Assembly: GCA_913060675.1 (NCBI GenBank)
Contig: CAJXUS010000018.1
Span: 1-64,000, forward strand
DNA: 64,000 nt
Direction: 5' to 3'
Origin: an uncultured Rhodospirillales bacterium
GTDB lineage: Bacteria; Pseudomonadota; Alphaproteobacteria; Kiloniellales; Kiloniellaceae
Positions within the stretch are counted from its first letter, which is position 1. Every line of letters starts with the position of its first letter. The position numbers and the translations under genes were made by a program. The notes beneath the pieces are model-generated. The model saw nothing but the letters and a program-made list of their open reading frames with translations. It made no database searches and was not told the DNA's origin. Positions 24,867-34,711 of this stretch are shown in pieces.

Positions 24867-27560
24867 CTAGAACTCAGACCAGTCATCATCGTCTTCAATT
24901 GCCACCACCGCTGAAGACCTGGATTTTAGAGCCGTTATTTTTTTAGGTGCTCTATTGTGTGGTTTAATTTTTCTGCGTTTGACCGGCTTGAGGTTTGTGG
25001 TCTTTTCACTGTTAATTGCTTCTGTTTTAAAGAAGCTGACCAAATCGGATAGGCCTACAGCCTGTTCCTCCAAAGTTCTCGCTGCAGCGGAGCTTTGTTC
25101 GACCAGGGCAGCGTTTTGTTGGGTCATTTCATCCATGGCGGTAATCGCCGCATTAATTTCCTCAACACCAGAAGACTGCTCTCTACTGGAGGCTGCAATT
25201 TCTGAAATGAGGTCCGCAACGTGTTTCGATGAATCTACAATTTCAGTAAGGGTGTCACCTGTGCTCCTGACGAGCGTGACCCCTTCTTTAACCTGTTCGT
25301 TGGCTTCTATAATCAGAGTTTTAATGTCTTTCGCAGCTTCACCTGAACGTTGGGCGAGGGTTCGAACTTCTGCGGCAACCACTGCGAAACCTTTCCCGGC
25401 TTCACCCGCACGGGCGGCTTCAACGGCGGCATTCAACGCAAGAAGGTTTGTCTGGAAAGCAATCTCATCAATGACGCCGATTATGTCCGATACCTTCTGG
25501 GAGGCCTGTTCGATACCGGTTACGGCTATGACGGCTTTTTGAACCACTTCACCGCCTTTTTGAGCTGTTTCACAGGCATTTATGGCGAGTTTATTTGCTT
25601 GTTGCGAAGACTCCGCGTTTTGTTGAACTGTGGTGGACATTTCCTCCATTGATGCAGCGGTTTCTTGCAGGCTAGAGGCTTGTGTTTCTGTTCGTTGGGA
25701 TAGGTCGATTGATCCGGAGGATATTTCGGTTGAGGCGTACCCTATTTCATCAGTGGTCGAAATAATTTCGTCAACGGTTTCAGATAAACGTTTGGAAGTG
25801 TTGTTTACGTCCTCTTTGAGCGTCTCGTACATGCCTGTGTAGTCAGTTGTGATTTGATGGGTGAGATCTCCACCAGAAAGAGACCCGAGTGCAGTTGCGA
25901 CATCTCCAACAACATCTTTGAGATTTTTGTTAAGGGAATTGAGAGAATTGGTGAGGGTCAGCATGAAATCCTCTTTGCCTTCTAGGGACAGAGATTTGGT
26001 GAAATCTCCCCCAGATATGGCATTGACCATCACGTCAATCTCCTGCTGGATGGCAAGTTCCTGGGTCATGTCTGTCCACTCGACGACGGTACCAATGCGT
26101 TCTGCTTTGTCACTGATAATCGGGTTGGTAATCAGACTGAGGGTCCGCCCTCCAAGGAGTATTCGATTTTCATGAGTTGCGGTCAAAGCTTCCAAAACAC
26201 CATGCAGATGGGTTGAGTCTTTGTAGAATTTGTCAATACTCGTGCCAAGAAGCTGACTGGCATCAAAGTTATCGAGGTCCTTTCGGATATCAGGCTCGAC
26301 TTTTTTCATCATATTTGTGACAGCATCGTTCATATAAATGATGTCTAAATCCGTATTTGTGACCATGACATTTGCTGAACAGCTATCAAGGGCAACTTTA
26401 ACCTGAGAGTTTTTGACGGCATCATTTCGAAAGCCCATCACCGAATTGTTGAGGATGCCGATTTCATCTTTGCGTTCAAGATTTAGCTCTACATCAGCAT
26501 CTTGGTCGGTAACGATGGTCACGAGTTGAGATAAAGCTCGGTTTAAGCCGATAAGAATAAAAGCTCCCAGACTTATAGAGAAAATCAACATGAACACAGT
26601 TGAGATCAGGAAAGTAATTTCAGTGGTCAGGGCTTCTTCTTCAATCTTCAAAATATTATTTATAAGAAGAGTTTGCGCAGAATTTTCGATTTTTTTGAGA
26701 AACTCAAGTCGATCTGAAGCGGTTTTAAAATAATTTGAGCCACTGATATCTCGAAGATTAAAGCTCTGGGGGTAATCGAGGGCAATGGCCCTCATTTCAG
26801 AGAGTCTTGTTGATGCTGGACTATTTGACATCTCTTTAAAAGCAGCTTGTAATTCTGGCGTAGCATATTTTTCAAAGATCCAGAAATAGCTTTTCTGGCT
26901 GCCGAGCAAGTTAGAAAAATCACGATATTTCGTTGTGTCAAAAAAGCCAGCGTTAAAACCGCGTGTTCCAATCAAGCGTTCTATGCCAGCCTGTTCCTTT
27001 GCTTGGAACATGGCGATTAAAGCGGTAACATCGTTTGATATTCTGCCATCATCGCTGAGGCGCGGAATGACAGCAATGATATCAATGAGAGCGGTAATAA
27101 CCTGAGAATAATAGCTGAGAACGGCTCCACTATTCGTTTTCAAATTGGATATTGCGGAACGTATGGTTTCCAGTTCTTGCAATACAGCCTTAGTGGCCGC
27201 AAGTTTCGCTGAAAATTGTTGATCAAGTTCTTTTTTTTCTAGGATTATTAATGCGTTATCTAAGTTTAAGCGCACTTCATTGGTTTTACGGCGACGGTCT
27301 TCCAGTTTTGCAGAGAACTCTTCAGCGCCGTTTGAATAAATAAAATCCGCAGAAATGTCGCGTTCGAGTTGAATGTTATGAATGAAGTTTCCGATAGCTG
27401 GGGAGGATTCTGCAATCTCCCGTATTCTTTCCATCGAATTTACTTCAGCCGTTTTACTTATCACGGTGTAGGTGGAAAAGAAGAGCAGACCCAAGACCGG
27501 GACAAAAAGCACTATGCCAAATTTGAACTTCATCGAAATATTGTTTAAAAACGCGAGCAT
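24867..27560 (-). CDS. Methyl-accepting chemotaxis protein with NIT and PAS domains
   Basis: About 897 aa. ATG 27560 has GGAGAG upstream; the longer frame uses TTG. Order: TM1 (about 10-30); a helical periplasmic NIT-type domain (with ERDISADFI and [16 protein letters not shown], hallmarks of nitrate/nitrite-sensing-like domains); TM2 near 310-340; HAMP; a PAS-like region (about 385-500); a second HAMP; and a signalling domain with the hairpin tip [20 protein letters not shown]. The C-terminus DDDDWSEF matches the xWxxF pentapeptide used to tether CheR/CheB. It is the dedicated receptor of this operon. The ligand is unknown. Confidence 0.93.
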   Translation of the reverse strand: MLAFLNNISMKFKFGIVLFVPVLGLLFFSTYTVISKTAEVNSMERIREIAESSPAIGNFIHNIQLERDISADFIYSNGAEEFSAKLEDRRRKTNEVRLNLDNALIILEKKELDQQFSAKLAATKAVLQELETIRSAISNLKTNSGAVLSYYSQVITALIDIIAVIPRLSDDGRISNDVTALIAMFQAKEQAGIERLIGTRGFNAGFFDTTKYRDFSNLLGSQKSYFWIFEKYATPELQAAFKEMSNSPASTRLSEMRAIALDYPQSFNLRDISGSNYFKTASDRLEFLKKIENSAQTLLINNILKIEEEALTTEITFLISTVFMLIFSISLGAFILIGLNRALSQLVTIVTDQDADVELNLERKDEIGILNNSVMGFRNDAVKNSQVKVALDSCSANVMVTNTDLDIIYMNDAVTNMMKKVEPDIRKDLDNFDASQLLGTSIDKFYKDSTHLHGVLEALTATHENRILLGGRTLSLITNPIISDKAERIGTVVEWTDMTQELAIQQEIDVMVNAISGGDFTKSLSLEGKEDFMLTLTNSLNSLNKNLKDVVGDVATALGSLSGGDLTHQITTDYTGMYETLKEDVNNTSKRLSETVDEIISTTDEIGYASTEISSGSIDLSQRTETQASSLQETAASMEEMSTTVQQNAESSQQANKLAINACETAQKGGEVVQKAVIAVTGIEQASQKVSDIIGVIDEIAFQTNLLALNAAVEAARAGEAGKGFAVVAAEVRTLAQRSGEAAKDIKTLIIEANEQVKEGVTLVRSTGDTLTEIVDSSKHVADLISEIAASSREQSSGVEEINAAITAMDEMTQQNAALVEQSSAAARTLEEQAVGLSDLVSFFKTEAINSEKTTNLKPVKRRKIKPHNRAPKKITALKSRSSAVVAIEDDDDWSEF

Positions 27561-27614
27561 TTTTCTCTCCATTTTGCATTTCTGCAAGGACCGTTTTACC
27601 TGTAGAGGAAGGGG

Positions 27615-28184
27615 CTAACTTCCTACTGCAATACCGTCTTCAATTACCTTTGTGTTAAAGAGGCGTTCCTGATCGAGCAGGGCAACCATTCGGTCTTCTA
27701 TGGTTACCAAGCCTGAGAGGTAGTCTTCTTCAATCAGATTTTCCATTTTAGGGACATCCCGGATGTCGGTGGTGGGTACAGTCAGGATGTCAGATACGGT
27801 GTCCACCAAAATCCCGATCATGCGTTCTTTGACTGCGATAATGACAATGACATGAAGGCGGGTGGCCTGTGTTTCGCCCAACCCAAAACGGCACCGTAAA
27901 TCAAAAATCGGAACTATAATCCCGCGCAAGTTTAAAACCCCGCGCATATATTCTGGTGTGTTGGGTAAGAGGGTGGTATCTGCCCACCCTTTGATTTCTC
28001 GCACCGACATGATGTCGACACCATATTCCTGCTCGCCAACGGTAAAGGTGATGAATTGTGCGTAGCCAACGCCATCTCCAGCTGCAACGTCAGTTTTTAC
28101 AGGAGGACTATCTCCCGAATTTAGGGGCTGATTGGGGGCGGTAATCGTTTGGCTTTGTGTGGCCATGAGATGACTACTTTCCAT
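27615..28184 (-). CDS. cheW: CheW coupling protein
   Basis: A 189-aa single CheW domain (about 35-180) with the marks EYGVDIMSVREIKGW, GVLNLRGIIVPIFDLR and VDTVSDIL. It links receptors to CheA. Its ATG shares one base with the cheA stop (TAATG), and CGGAG precedes it, so the two are translationally coupled. The first 30 residues are a low-complexity extension. Confidence 0.96.
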   Translation of the reverse strand: MESSHLMATQSQTITAPNQPLNSGDSPPVKTDVAAGDGVGYAQFITFTVGEQEYGVDIMSVREIKGWADTTLLPNTPEYMRGVLNLRGIIVPIFDLRCRFGLGETQATRLHVIVIIAVKERMIGILVDTVSDILTVPTTDIRDVPKMENLIEEDYLSGLVTIEDRMVALLDQERLFNTKVIEDGIAVGS

Positions 28185-30538
28185 TAATTCTGCTCCGCGG
28201 CTTCTAGTTCTTGATCCAATTTTTCCTGATCCAGTAGTTCGTATTCATGTGTTTTTGAGTTTTCATCGTTCAAATTTGTGTCCCCTACTGGCCCGGATTG
28301 ATGTTTCGTAGGTACTGTAGAACTTCGCTTTAGGAGGGGGGGTGAACTGTGATCTTGAAGGTCTCTTTCGGGAGTGATCGCCTTGTTCTTGTTGGTGATT
28401 AATCGCGCCATATCATCTAGGCCATCAACATCGAGAATGAGGGCTACCATGCCATTACCGAGTATGGTCGCAGCTGATATCCCGGCCACAGGATCGTAAT
28501 TTTCTTCCAGACTTTTGATCACGACTTGCTGCTGACCAAGAAGTTCATCCACAAGTATGCCAGCTTGTTTGCCACCTTCTAACTCGACGACAACAACAAG
28601 GGCTTTACTGGGATCTGGCTGAGCTCCGGGAATGTTGAACAACTCATAAAGCCTAATAAGGCGAATGTATTCTCCGCGTAAGGAAACAACGTCTGCGCCG
28701 TTTGATAAGGTGTGTAATTCTTTCGCCGCGGGACGCAGGCTCTCTATAATAGAAGTCAGGGAAATGATGAATTTTTCTTTCCCTATTGCGATAACCATGC
28801 CATCGAGTACAGCCAGGGTGAGCGGGAGGGACATCGTGAATTTTGTGCCCTTACCTGGAGTGGATTGAACCGTAATTCTGCCGCCAAGATTGCTGATATT
28901 TCTGCGCACGACATCCATACCGACACCGCGACCAGAGATGTCGGTGACTTCGTCGGCAGTGGAAAATCCAGGGCTAAAAATAAGTTCGTCAATGGCTTCA
29001 TCGTTAAGGTGATCGTCGGCGTTGATAATGCCTTTCTCAATGGCTTTGGATTTGACTCTTTCACGGTTAATTCCGCGGCCATCGTCAGTAACAATAAGGT
29101 GGATGCGTCCAGATCTATGTTCGGCAGAGAGTTTTATGATCGCTGTTTCAGGTTTTCCTGCCTGGACGCGATCATCGGAGGAGTCTTCTATGCCGTGATC
29201 CAATGAGTTTCTAATCATATGAATTAGGGGGTCTGAAAGTTGCTCAATTACGGTTTTGTCAACTTCGGTATCTTCTCCAGAGGTTTCCAAATCGACCTTC
29301 TTGCCGAGTTTGGATGCGAGCTCACGGACCAATCTAGGTATTCTGGCAAATACTGATTTAACGGGTTGCATTCGTACCGCCATGACAGATTCTTGTATCT
29401 CACGGGTGTGCGTGCCGAGATCCTCAAACCCTTTAGCCATGAATGCGGCTAATTCTGGAGGCAAATTATCGACCTGTTGACGTAACATGGCCTGGGTGAT
29501 CACAAGCTCTCCAACCATATTGACCAAGCGGTCGACACGATCAAGATCAACCCGAATGGACGATACTTTGCTTGAGGCGGCGGTGCTGTTGGTTTGTGGA
29601 GGGGCGCTCGGTGTTGGGTCGGAGGAGGTTTGATATGTGGGGGCTTGCATGGCCACAACAGCTTGTTCTTTGGTTGTTTCAAGCGTCTGTTTATTCTGCG
29701 GAATGATAGGTTTATCAGGGGTGAGCTTCTCTGGTTGGCTGTTTAAGCTCAGATCTTCATCCTGGGTCTCATAAAGAGTATCACCAGAGCTGCCTTCGGC
29801 GTGTTCAATACTAATATTGAGCTCGCAATCTTCCGTCACAAACTCAAAAACCTCTTCGACATCGCTCAGACTGCATTCGGACAACAGTACGAAATTCCAG
29901 GAAAAGTATGCTTCGTCTGATATTAAGTTTTGAATGTGTGGAAGGCGATCAGTGTTTATCGTTGATGTGAGTTGTCCAAGTTCTCGTAACTCATAGATTA
30001 GGAGGAGAGGTTCATTTGCATGTTGGAGCAGGCTTGGTTTGGGCAGAAAGTTAATGGAGAATTTTTTTAAACTCTTGGTATCAGTTGTGTTCTCAGGAGG
30101 AGCTCCGGCAGGATCATTCGTTTCTTTCGATGGCGTGCCAAATGCTAGGTTATGAAGCTTGTCTTTTGTTTCTGCAAATCCGTTTTCTGAGTAATTGGTG
30201 CCATTTTGTGCGGCTTGAATGAGATTGGTCAGAATATCATTGGCTGCAATGAGGAGGTCAATAATCTCTTCGTTTATCTCGATTTCTTCATGACGCATTT
30301 TGTCCAAAAGTGCTTCGTATATGTGTGAAAAATTAATAAGCTGATCAAAATTGAAAGCTCCGGCGCCGCCTTTTACGGAATGTACGGCCCGAAATATGGC
30401 GTTGAGATCTTCTGCGTTAATATTTTTGGGGTCGTGGCGGAGTTCGGCAAGACGAGTTTCAGCATCTATAAGGAGTTCAGCGCACTCTTCGAAGAAGGTG
30501 GCCTTAAACCGTTCTAAATCGAAATCGTTAGTACTCAC
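28184..30538 (-). CDS. cheA: CheA chemotaxis histidine kinase
   Basis: A 784-aa CheA with GTG start after AAAGGGGGAATT. Domains: Hpt P1 with H53 (HSVKGGAGAF); a P2-like region around 165-260; P3 dimerisation near 340-400 (LVNMVGELVITQAML); ATPase P4 (HMIRNSLDHGIE, DDGRGI, GRGVGMDVV); a CheW-like P5 (about 590-720); and a hydrophilic tail after 730. It phosphorylates CheY, CheB and, by inference, the receiver-PP2C and receiver-HATPase proteins encoded in the same locus. Confidence 0.97.
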   Translation of the reverse strand: MSTNDFDLERFKATFFEECAELLIDAETRLAELRHDPKNINAEDLNAIFRAVHSVKGGAGAFNFDQLINFSHIYEALLDKMRHEEIEINEEIIDLLIAANDILTNLIQAAQNGTNYSENGFAETKDKLHNLAFGTPSKETNDPAGAPPENTTDTKSLKKFSINFLPKPSLLQHANEPLLLIYELRELGQLTSTINTDRLPHIQNLISDEAYFSWNFVLLSECSLSDVEEVFEFVTEDCELNISIEHAEGSSGDTLYETQDEDLSLNSQPEKLTPDKPIIPQNKQTLETTKEQAVVAMQAPTYQTSSDPTPSAPPQTNSTAASSKVSSIRVDLDRVDRLVNMVGELVITQAMLRQQVDNLPPELAAFMAKGFEDLGTHTREIQESVMAVRMQPVKSVFARIPRLVRELASKLGKKVDLETSGEDTEVDKTVIEQLSDPLIHMIRNSLDHGIEDSSDDRVQAGKPETAIIKLSAEHRSGRIHLIVTDDGRGINRERVKSKAIEKGIINADDHLNDEAIDELIFSPGFSTADEVTDISGRGVGMDVVRRNISNLGGRITVQSTPGKGTKFTMSLPLTLAVLDGMVIAIGKEKFIISLTSIIESLRPAAKELHTLSNGADVVSLRGEYIRLIRLYELFNIPGAQPDPSKALVVVVELEGGKQAGILVDELLGQQQVVIKSLEENYDPVAGISAATILGNGMVALILDVDGLDDMARLITNKNKAITPERDLQDHSSPPLLKRSSTVPTKHQSGPVGDTNLNDENSKTHEYELLDQEKLDQELEAAEQN

Positions 30539-30628
30539 AATTCCCCCTTTTACGATCGGTCTCGTAATGCGGCGATTAAATGATAGCTTCCTCTACCAAA
30601 CTAAATAAGGATCCTAGTTTCATGAACT

Positions 30629-30656
30629 CAGGCCATTCTGTTCAGGCCATTCTGTT
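30629..30656. repeat. 14-bp perfect tandem duplication between cheY and cheA
   Basis: CAGGCCATTCTGTT occurs at 30629-30642 and 30643-30656 in the 143-base gap between cheY and cheA. No function is evident. Confidence 0.95.
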
Positions 30657-30681
30657 TAGGCATGAATTCGGTTACTCATCT

Positions 30682-31047
30682 TCAGGGGCAAACCTTTTGA
30701 ACAACTTGGAGTAATTTTTCTGGATTGAACGGTTTTACAATCCAACCCGTGGCACCAACCGAGCGCCCTTGTTCTTTTTTATCTCGATCTGATTCTGTGG
30801 TGAGAACCAGAATTGGAGTAAGGCGGTGTGTAGGGTTGGACCTGATTTCCTTACACAATGTCAGTCCATCCATGTTTGGCATATTGACGTCTGTGATAAC
30901 CAAATCCACTCTGTCATCGCCGAGTAAATCCAAGGCTTCATTGCCATCTGTTGCTTCCAAAACGCAATGTCCTGCCCCTTCAAGGGTGAAGGTAATCATC
31001 TCCCTCATGGTTTTAGAATCGTCGACTGTTAAAACTCTGAGCCCCAT
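30682..31047 (-). CDS. cheY: CheY single-domain response regulator
   Basis: A 121-aa stand-alone receiver. VDDS gives the acidic pair, D53 (VITDVNMPNMDG) the phosphorylation site, T in LVLTTES and K in WIVKPF the switch residues. The AT(G)W..KPF form resembles chemotaxis CheY. GGAG in the end of the preceding STAS gene serves as ribosome site, with a five-base gap. Likely target of the operon CheA and of the CheZ-like phosphatase. Confidence 0.95.
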   Translation of the reverse strand: MGLRVLTVDDSKTMREMITFTLEGAGHCVLEATDGNEALDLLGDDRVDLVITDVNMPNMDGLTLCKEIRSNPTHRLTPILVLTTESDRDKKEQGRSVGATGWIVKPFNPEKLLQVVQKVCP

Positions 31048-31052
31048 GACAA

Positions 31053-31349
31053 CTAACTCCGCATGCTGGTGTTGGAATAAAGACCTACATCATTGAAAGC
31101 TTTGACAAGCGCATCAGAGGCATCGTTGATGTGAAACGACCTATCGGCTTCCATACAGCTTATCGCTGCTGAATGAAGAATCTGAAGGCATGCCGTCGAT
31201 GCTTTTTCCACTGCATTTGCGTTTACGTTAATATCTAGGCCTTTGTTATCAGCCTCAATAAAGATTGCGAGGAGGTCTTCTGCAGAAAAAATGTCTAATT
31301 TCGGTGCAAGCTCAATAGTGGCTGTCTGTTCGGAGACTTTTAATTTCAT
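31053..31349 (-). CDS. STAS domain protein, first gene of the chemosensory operon
   Basis: A 98-aa STAS-like protein from ATG 31349 (the frame extends to a TTG at 31355). The loop region NAVEKASTACLQILHSA has Ser-Thr in the position of the usual DS site but no Asp just before it, so it resembles MlaB-like or chemosensory STAS proteins more than SpoIIAA. Such genes often lead cheY-cheA operons; a CheA-independent role is unknown. It is distinct from the DS-type STAS at 20966-21274. Confidence 0.8.
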   Translation of the reverse strand: MKLKVSEQTATIELAPKLDIFSAEDLLAIFIEADNKGLDINVNANAVEKASTACLQILHSAAISCMEADRSFHINDASDALVKAFNDVGLYSNTSMRS

Positions 31350-32044
31350 GAACAATATAACCTTTCAAGTAAGCTTCGAAATTGACGTTTGCATCTTATG
31401 AGTGTGTTCTTAATTAATTAAGAAGCAATTAAATGGCTTTGTGATGGGAGGTTGTATGGCTATGTGTTGATGTTTTTGAAGTGATTAACGAGGAGAAAAA
31501 ATTTAATTATTATGAAATATTATGTGAATTAAAAGATTTCTAATTTGTTGAATTTGTTAGGATATTTTATCTTCTAGATGATGACGTTATTGAAGTTTTA
31601 TGTGTTTGTTATTTTGAATTTATTTTTTGTAGAAAATCATGTTTTGGAAAGTGGTGAAAATTCTTATGGTTGTGATGATCTTGGCGCCGATAACTAGGCG
31701 CCGATAACTAATTGTATGTGTTCTTAGCCGTGTTGCTATTGTTACCGTTAAAGCCATTGAGAGTGAAAGTCTCTTCGTATTGATCTTTACTATTAAATGA
31801 GGATCTAAAATTATCTCTCCATGAATGAAATTAGGTTTCAAATGAAAGTCAGTTGTGTTTCAATTGAAAACTCATTCGAAGAGAAACTTTAAAATCTTCG
31901 GAAATAAGTTTGAGAAGAGATGTGGTATCATGCACTCTTTGATGAGCTGGTTAAGAATGAAATCGACAAATAATTAAGAAAACAAAGCCTTTAAATAAAA
32001 CTAAGACCTAGACAGAGAACATTTCAATATACTGGGAGGTATTG
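31350..32044. other. AT-rich 695-base divergent intergenic region
   Basis: No credible gene is visible on either strand. The stretch is markedly more AT-rich than flanking genes and separates the leftward che operon from the rightward phn operon, so it should hold both promoters. I looked for a Pho box (two CTGTCAT-like half sites) before phnD and saw none. A GGGAGG ribosome site for phnD ends the region. A small tandem repeat lies at 31683-31710. Confidence 0.6.
31683..31710. repeat. 14-bp perfect tandem duplication
   Basis: GGCGCCGATAACTA occurs at 31683-31696 and 31697-31710 within the AT-rich spacer. Each unit starts with the 6-bp palindrome GGCGCC. Confidence 0.95.
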
Positions 32045-33022
32045 ATGAAACTTCGGGATTTACTATTTGGATGCGCTAGCGTACTCGCTTGTCTTTCCAT
32101 AAACGTATCGACAGCCGCGGCACAAGATTGTGCGCGTGGTGACTTGGATACGCGTTTTTGTGATGTGGATGGCGATTTGATTGCTGACACACCGACTGAT
32201 CCTTCAAAGTTGTTGGATCCAGATACACTTATTTTTGCTTATACACCGGTAGAAGACCCTGCTGTTTATAAAGAAGCCTGGGCTGATTTTATCGACCATC
32301 TTGAGAGCAAAACAGGTAAGGATGTTGTTTTCTTCCCTGTTCAGTCTAACGCAGCTGAAATTGAAGCAATGCGTTCTGGCCGTCTTCATATCGCTGGTTT
32401 CAACACCGGTTCTAACCCGTTGGCTGTGAATTGTGCTGGTTTCTCACCCTTTACCATTATGGCCCGTGAAGACGGTAGTTTTGGTTATGAGATGGAAATC
32501 ATCACTTATCCAGGCAGTGGCATAGAAAAAGTAGAAGATCTCAAAGGCAAAGCTCTGGCCTTTACATCGCCAACTTCAAACTCTGGTTTCAAAGCACCTT
32601 CTGCTATCCTGAAAGCCGACTTTGATATGGTCAAAGATCGTGATTTCGAAGCAACCTTCTCTGGCAAGCATGACAACTCCATTCTTGGTGTTGCCAACAA
32701 AGATTATATCGCGGCTTCTATTGCGAACTCGGTTAAGTTTCGCATGATCTCTCGTGATGTAATCAAAGCTGATCAGGTCAAAACCATTTATACATCGCAA
32801 ACTTTCCCAACAACTGGATTTGGTGTTGCTTACAATCTGAAACCTGAGCTTCAGGCACAGATCAAAGACGCTTTCTTTAGTTTTGAGTGGGCTGGTTCAT
32901 CATTGGAAAAAGAGTTTTCTAAATCAAAAGAAAGCCAGTTTCTTCCAATGACATACAAAAAGTTCTGGGACGTTATCCGTAAAATCGATACGGCTAACAA
33001 TGTGTCCTACGCTTGTAAGTAA
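32045..33022 (+). CDS. phnD: PhnD-like phosphonate/phosphite/phosphate-binding protein
   Basis: A 325-aa periplasmic binding protein. Signal peptide about 1-26 (ending TAAAQ). The mature N-terminus has two Cys (CARGDLDTRFC) and a Ca-loop-like DVDGDLIADTP, then the PhnD core LIFAYTPVEDPAVYKEAWADF, GFNTGSNPLAVNCAG, and EDLKGKALAFTSPTSNSGFK. ATG 32045 follows GGGAGG. It opens a phnDCEE operon. Substrate could be a phosphonate, phosphite or phosphate ester; no C-P lyase or other phosphonatase gene is nearby. Confidence 0.9.
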   Translation: MKLRDLLFGCASVLACLSINVSTAAAQDCARGDLDTRFCDVDGDLIADTPTDPSKLLDPDTLIFAYTPVEDPAVYKEAWADFIDHLESKTGKDVVFFPVQSNAAEIEAMRSGRLHIAGFNTGSNPLAVNCAGFSPFTIMAREDGSFGYEMEIITYPGSGIEKVEDLKGKALAFTSPTSNSGFKAPSAILKADFDMVKDRDFEATFSGKHDNSILGVANKDYIAASIANSVKFRMISRDVIKADQVKTIYTSQTFPTTGFGVAYNLKPELQAQIKDAFFSFEWAGSSLEKEFSKSKESQFLPMTYKKFWDVIRKIDTANNVSYACK

Positions 33023-33049
33023 CAGGCTTTTTTGAATAAAAATGACAAA

Positions 33050-33080
33050 CCCGGTGCCTGCAAAGGTGCCGGGTGTGTTT
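33050..33080 (+). terminator. Hairpin between phnD and phnC
   Basis: A 9-bp stem, 33050-33058 with 33065-33073 (two wobble pairs), is followed by GTGTGTTTTA. As in other ABC importers, it probably limits readthrough from the binding-protein gene to the membrane genes. Confidence 0.7.
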
Positions 33081-33104
33081 TATTAATCGACAGGTAGAGT
33101 TGGC

Positions 33105-33908
33105 ATGTTACACCTGAATAAACTTACCAAGCAGTACGCCACAGGCGATAAGGCTCTCACAAGTGTAGAGCTTGAAATTCCCAAAGGACAGGTCGTTGCT
33201 TTGATCGGACCGTCTGGCGCGGGTAAAAGTACTTTGATCCGTTGTATCAACCGCTTGGTTGAGCCGACCTCTGGTACGGTAACACTCAATGGAAAAGAGC
33301 TGACAAAGCTCGGTTCTGGCGCGCTTCGTCAGGCAAGACGGCGTATGGGGATGATCTTCCAGGAGTATGCTCTGGTCGAACGACTGACCGTTATGGAAAA
33401 TGTTCTGTCAGGTCGTTTGGGCTATGTTGGGTTTTGGCGTTCTTTTTTACGGAAATATCCTCAAAGCGATGTCGACGAAGCCTTCCGCCTCCTAGAGAGG
33501 GTCGGCCTTGATCATATGGCTGACAAACGTGCAGATGAACTTTCTGGTGGTCAAAGACAACGTGTCGGTATTGCCCGTGCTTTGATTCAAGACCCTGAAT
33601 TGCTTCTGGTGGATGAGCCAACAGCATCTCTTGATCCGAAGACATCACGCCAGATTATGCGCTTGATTTGCGAGCTTTGCGCCGAACGGGATCTCGCGGC
33701 GATCATCAATATTCATGATGTTGCTCTTGCCCAGATGTTTGTCCAGCGCGTGATCGGCCTGCGTTTCGGTGAAGTCGTTTATGACGGTCCTCCTGATCAG
33801 CTTACCCCTGAAACCTTGACTGAAATTTATGGTGAGGAAGATTGGGAAGCAACCATCGACAAAATTGATGAAGAAGAGGATGAGGCGGAACAGGGGGCTG
33901 TTGCATGA
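33105..33908 (+). CDS. phnC: PhnC phosphonate ABC transporter ATPase
   Basis: A 267-aa ABC ATPase. Walker A GPSGAGKS at 35-42, Q loop MIFQEY, signature [15 protein letters not shown] and Walker [13 protein letters not shown] are intact. The spacing and [15 protein letters not shown] start fit PhnC. It overlaps the next gene by four bases (ATGA). The C-terminal tail is acidic (EEDEAEQ). Confidence 0.94.
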   Translation: MLHLNKLTKQYATGDKALTSVELEIPKGQVVALIGPSGAGKSTLIRCINRLVEPTSGTVTLNGKELTKLGSGALRQARRRMGMIFQEYALVERLTVMENVLSGRLGYVGFWRSFLRKYPQSDVDEAFRLLERVGLDHMADKRADELSGGQRQRVGIARALIQDPELLLVDEPTASLDPKTSRQIMRLICELCAERDLAAIINIHDVALAQMFVQRVIGLRFGEVVYDGPPDQLTPETLTEIYGEEDWEATIDKIDEEEDEAEQGAVA

Positions 33909-34711
33909 GTGCTTCTGTAACGACTTCTCGGAAATGGCGAAAGCCACCGATGATCAAAAATCCGCTTATGCGTTGGGCTTTGATTTCTGCATCTCTAATC
34001 TATCTCGTCCTTGCCTTTGGCTCATTTGATGTAAATTGGGCGCGGGTATACGAAGGTTTAGACCGCGGATGGACGTTCATTTTAGCCTTCTCTCACCCTG
34101 ATTTTGCAAGTCGTTGGTCTGATATTTCGGATGGAATGATTGAATCTGCAATCATGACCGTTACCTCTACTGCATTCGGGATATTGATTTCGATCCCTAT
34201 TGGTCTAGGTGCGGCAAGAAACATTGCGCCTCTACCTGTCTATATAGTCTGTCGGGGAATTATCGCGATTTCTCGTGCTTTGCATGAAATTATTGTCGCC
34301 ATTTTGTTGGTGGCGATCTTTGGCTTCGGACCTTTTGCAGGCTTTGTAACATTGTCTTTTGCGACGATTGGATTTTTAGCAAAGCTTCTGGCTGAAGATA
34401 TTGAAGATACTGATAAGTCTCAAGCCGAAGCGATCAAGGCAACAGGGGCAAGTTGGTGGCAATGGGTTACGTATGGCATCCAGCCACAAGTTATGCCACG
34501 CTTGATTGGCCTTTCCATGTACCGATTGGATATCAATTTTCGCGAATCAGCAATACTTGGCCTTGTTGGAGCGGGGGGAATTGGTGCGACCTTGAACACG
34601 GCATTTGACCGTTACGAGTTCGATACCGCTGCTGCAATTATTATTATCATCATAGTGGTCGTAATGGCCCTCGAGTATCTCTCGGGCATTATTCGGGCGA
34701 GGTTACAATAA
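33905..34711 (+). CDS. phnE: PhnE permease, first copy
   Basis: A 268-aa inner-membrane permease with about six helices. The EAA-like loop is [24 protein letters not shown], split here as EAIKATGAS and the following WWQW stretch, ending with [15 protein letters not shown]. It overlaps phnC by four bases and phnE2 by one, so it is cotranslated. Two PhnE-type subunits probably form a heterodimer. Confidence 0.92.
   Translation: MSASVTTSRKWRKPPMIKNPLMRWALISASLIYLVLAFGSFDVNWARVYEGLDRGWTFILAFSHPDFASRWSDISDGMIESAIMTVTSTAFGILISIPIGLGAARNIAPLPVYIVCRGIIAISRALHEIIVAILLVAIFGFGPFAGFVTLSFATIGFLAKLLAEDIEDTDKSQAEAIKATGASWWQWVTYGIQPQVMPRLIGLSMYRLDINFRESAILGLVGAGGIGATLNTAFDRYEFDTAAAIIIIIIVVVMALEYLSGIIRARLQ

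Noticed and set aside
31711-32044. Pho box upstream of phnD
   Set aside because: No pair of CTGTCAT-like half sites with the proper spacing was found by eye.
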